Shown in pieces: positions 52,927-53,184 of a stretch of DNA of 53,184 bases; within the stretch, counting starts at the first letter, position 1; each line of letters opens with the position of its first letter. The translations under genes and the position numbers were made by a program. Where the stretch lies: contig PAQF01000029.1 of NCBI GenBank assembly GCA_002709695.1, positions 1 through 53,184 on the forward strand. The letters run 5' to 3'. Under the pieces are notes generated by a model. The model ran no database searches and was not told the DNA's origin. It saw only the letters and a program-made list of their open reading frames with translations. Source of the stretch: Candidatus Poribacteria bacterium (GTDB taxonomy: Bacteria > Poribacteria > WGA-4E > UBA9662).

Positions 52927-53184
52927 GTTAGTTTATACCCTCCATCGTTTAAAGTTTTTTATATGGACCGAGTTATCACTACGTTAGGGTTGGCAATTAA
53001 CATGCCAACTTTTGTAGGATCTTAAATCCGAATACATAGATCCCAATACACTGTTACTGAATACTAAACTAGTAAAAACTACAACGTTGTTACAAATTCT
53101 ACAGTAATGTTACAGCTGTACGATACTGTGCATTGCACGGTTTGGTGCAGCTGTGGAGTGGTTAATCAAGGCTATGCAACCGGC
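52927..53184. other. upstream region at right window edge
   Basis: 258 bases. It contains the ribosome site of the DUF4159 gene and then AT-rich sequence with no frame of note. A promoter probably lies here, or the gene is in an operon starting outside the window. Confidence 0.4.

Noticed and set aside
1-53184. tRNA or rRNA genes, CRISPR arrays, prophage, insertion sequences
   Set aside because: I found no tRNA T-loop-like sequence in a cloverleaf context, no regularly spaced repeats, no transposase or integrase and no phage structural genes.

Overview
This window looks like a stretch of chromosome from an uncultured, Gram-negative-type marine bacterium. My best guess is Candidatus Poribacteria or a close relative, such as a sponge-associated or pelagic lineage. 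That is inferred from gene content only: phytanoyl-CoA dioxygenase family proteins, an enolase-superfamily enzyme, Gfo/Idh/MocA oxidoreductases, a sulfatase, a SUMF1-domain lipoprotein, LamG and BNR-repeat proteins, and a TonB-like/DUF4159 protein. The DNA is AT-rich (roughly 40% GC by eye), Shine-Dalgarno sites are often good, and lipoproteins plus a beta-barrel protein imply an outer membrane. I saw no rRNA, tRNA, CRISPR array, insertion sequence or phage.

Layout. 1-8.1 kb: accessory catabolism (Gfo/Idh/MocA oxidoreductase cut by the left edge, enolase-superfamily enzyme, small unknown proteins including a Gly/Ser/Thr-rich one, PhyH dioxygenase, M24 peptidase, amidohydrolase). 8.1-13.6 kb: MnmD-type tRNA methyltransferase, a large 14-repeat BNR/Ycf48-like lipoprotein, an unknown protein, a dead zinc alcohol dehydrogenase and a GntR/FCD regulator. 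14.5-17.3 kb: three same-strand genes (metallohydrolase, possible RidA-like protein, NAD-dependent epimerase). 17.7-24.9 kb: groEL with a strong promoter and no neighbouring groES, an acidic unknown protein, a Rieske ferredoxin/epimerase pair, and protoporphyrinogen oxidase translationally coupled to a five-heme cytochrome c. 25-29.5 kb: a porin-like protein and two ammonium transporters. 30.4-35.1 kb: PhyH protein, sulfatase, gene relics and a LamG protein. 35.1-43 kb: a structured leader with a 13-codon ORF, a YCII-domain protein, relics of an enolase-superfamily enzyme, an SDR and a Gfo/Idh/MocA protein, a beta-propeller lactonase, a cyclophilin-like protein, a SUMF1 lipoprotein and a MacB-type permease. 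43-53 kb: polysaccharide deacetylase, GT-C-like membrane protein, half-size EamA transporter, HpcH/HpaI aldolase, a two-domain gamma-glutamylcyclotransferase-like protein, a LolA/B-like lipoprotein, argD and the TonB-like/DUF4159 protein.

Three things stand out. First, pseudogenes are unusually dense: at least five clearly recognisable enzyme genes are broken by stops, frameshifts or truncation, with several more degraded remnants, while intact enzymes of the same families lie elsewhere in the window. This looks like ongoing gene decay after family expansion. Second, a compact unit at about 35.15-35.37 kb combines a promoter, a strong ribosome site, a 13-codon ORF, stacked hairpins and an intrinsic terminator just upstream of a LamG gene whose signal-peptide reading frame seems to be broken. 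It may be a new leader/attenuator or a micropeptide gene. Third, several proteins have unusual architectures: a 14-repeat propeller lipoprotein with a six-cysteine insert, a tandem GGCT-like fusion whose second domain lacks the catalytic Glu, and a PhyH protein without the HxD motif.
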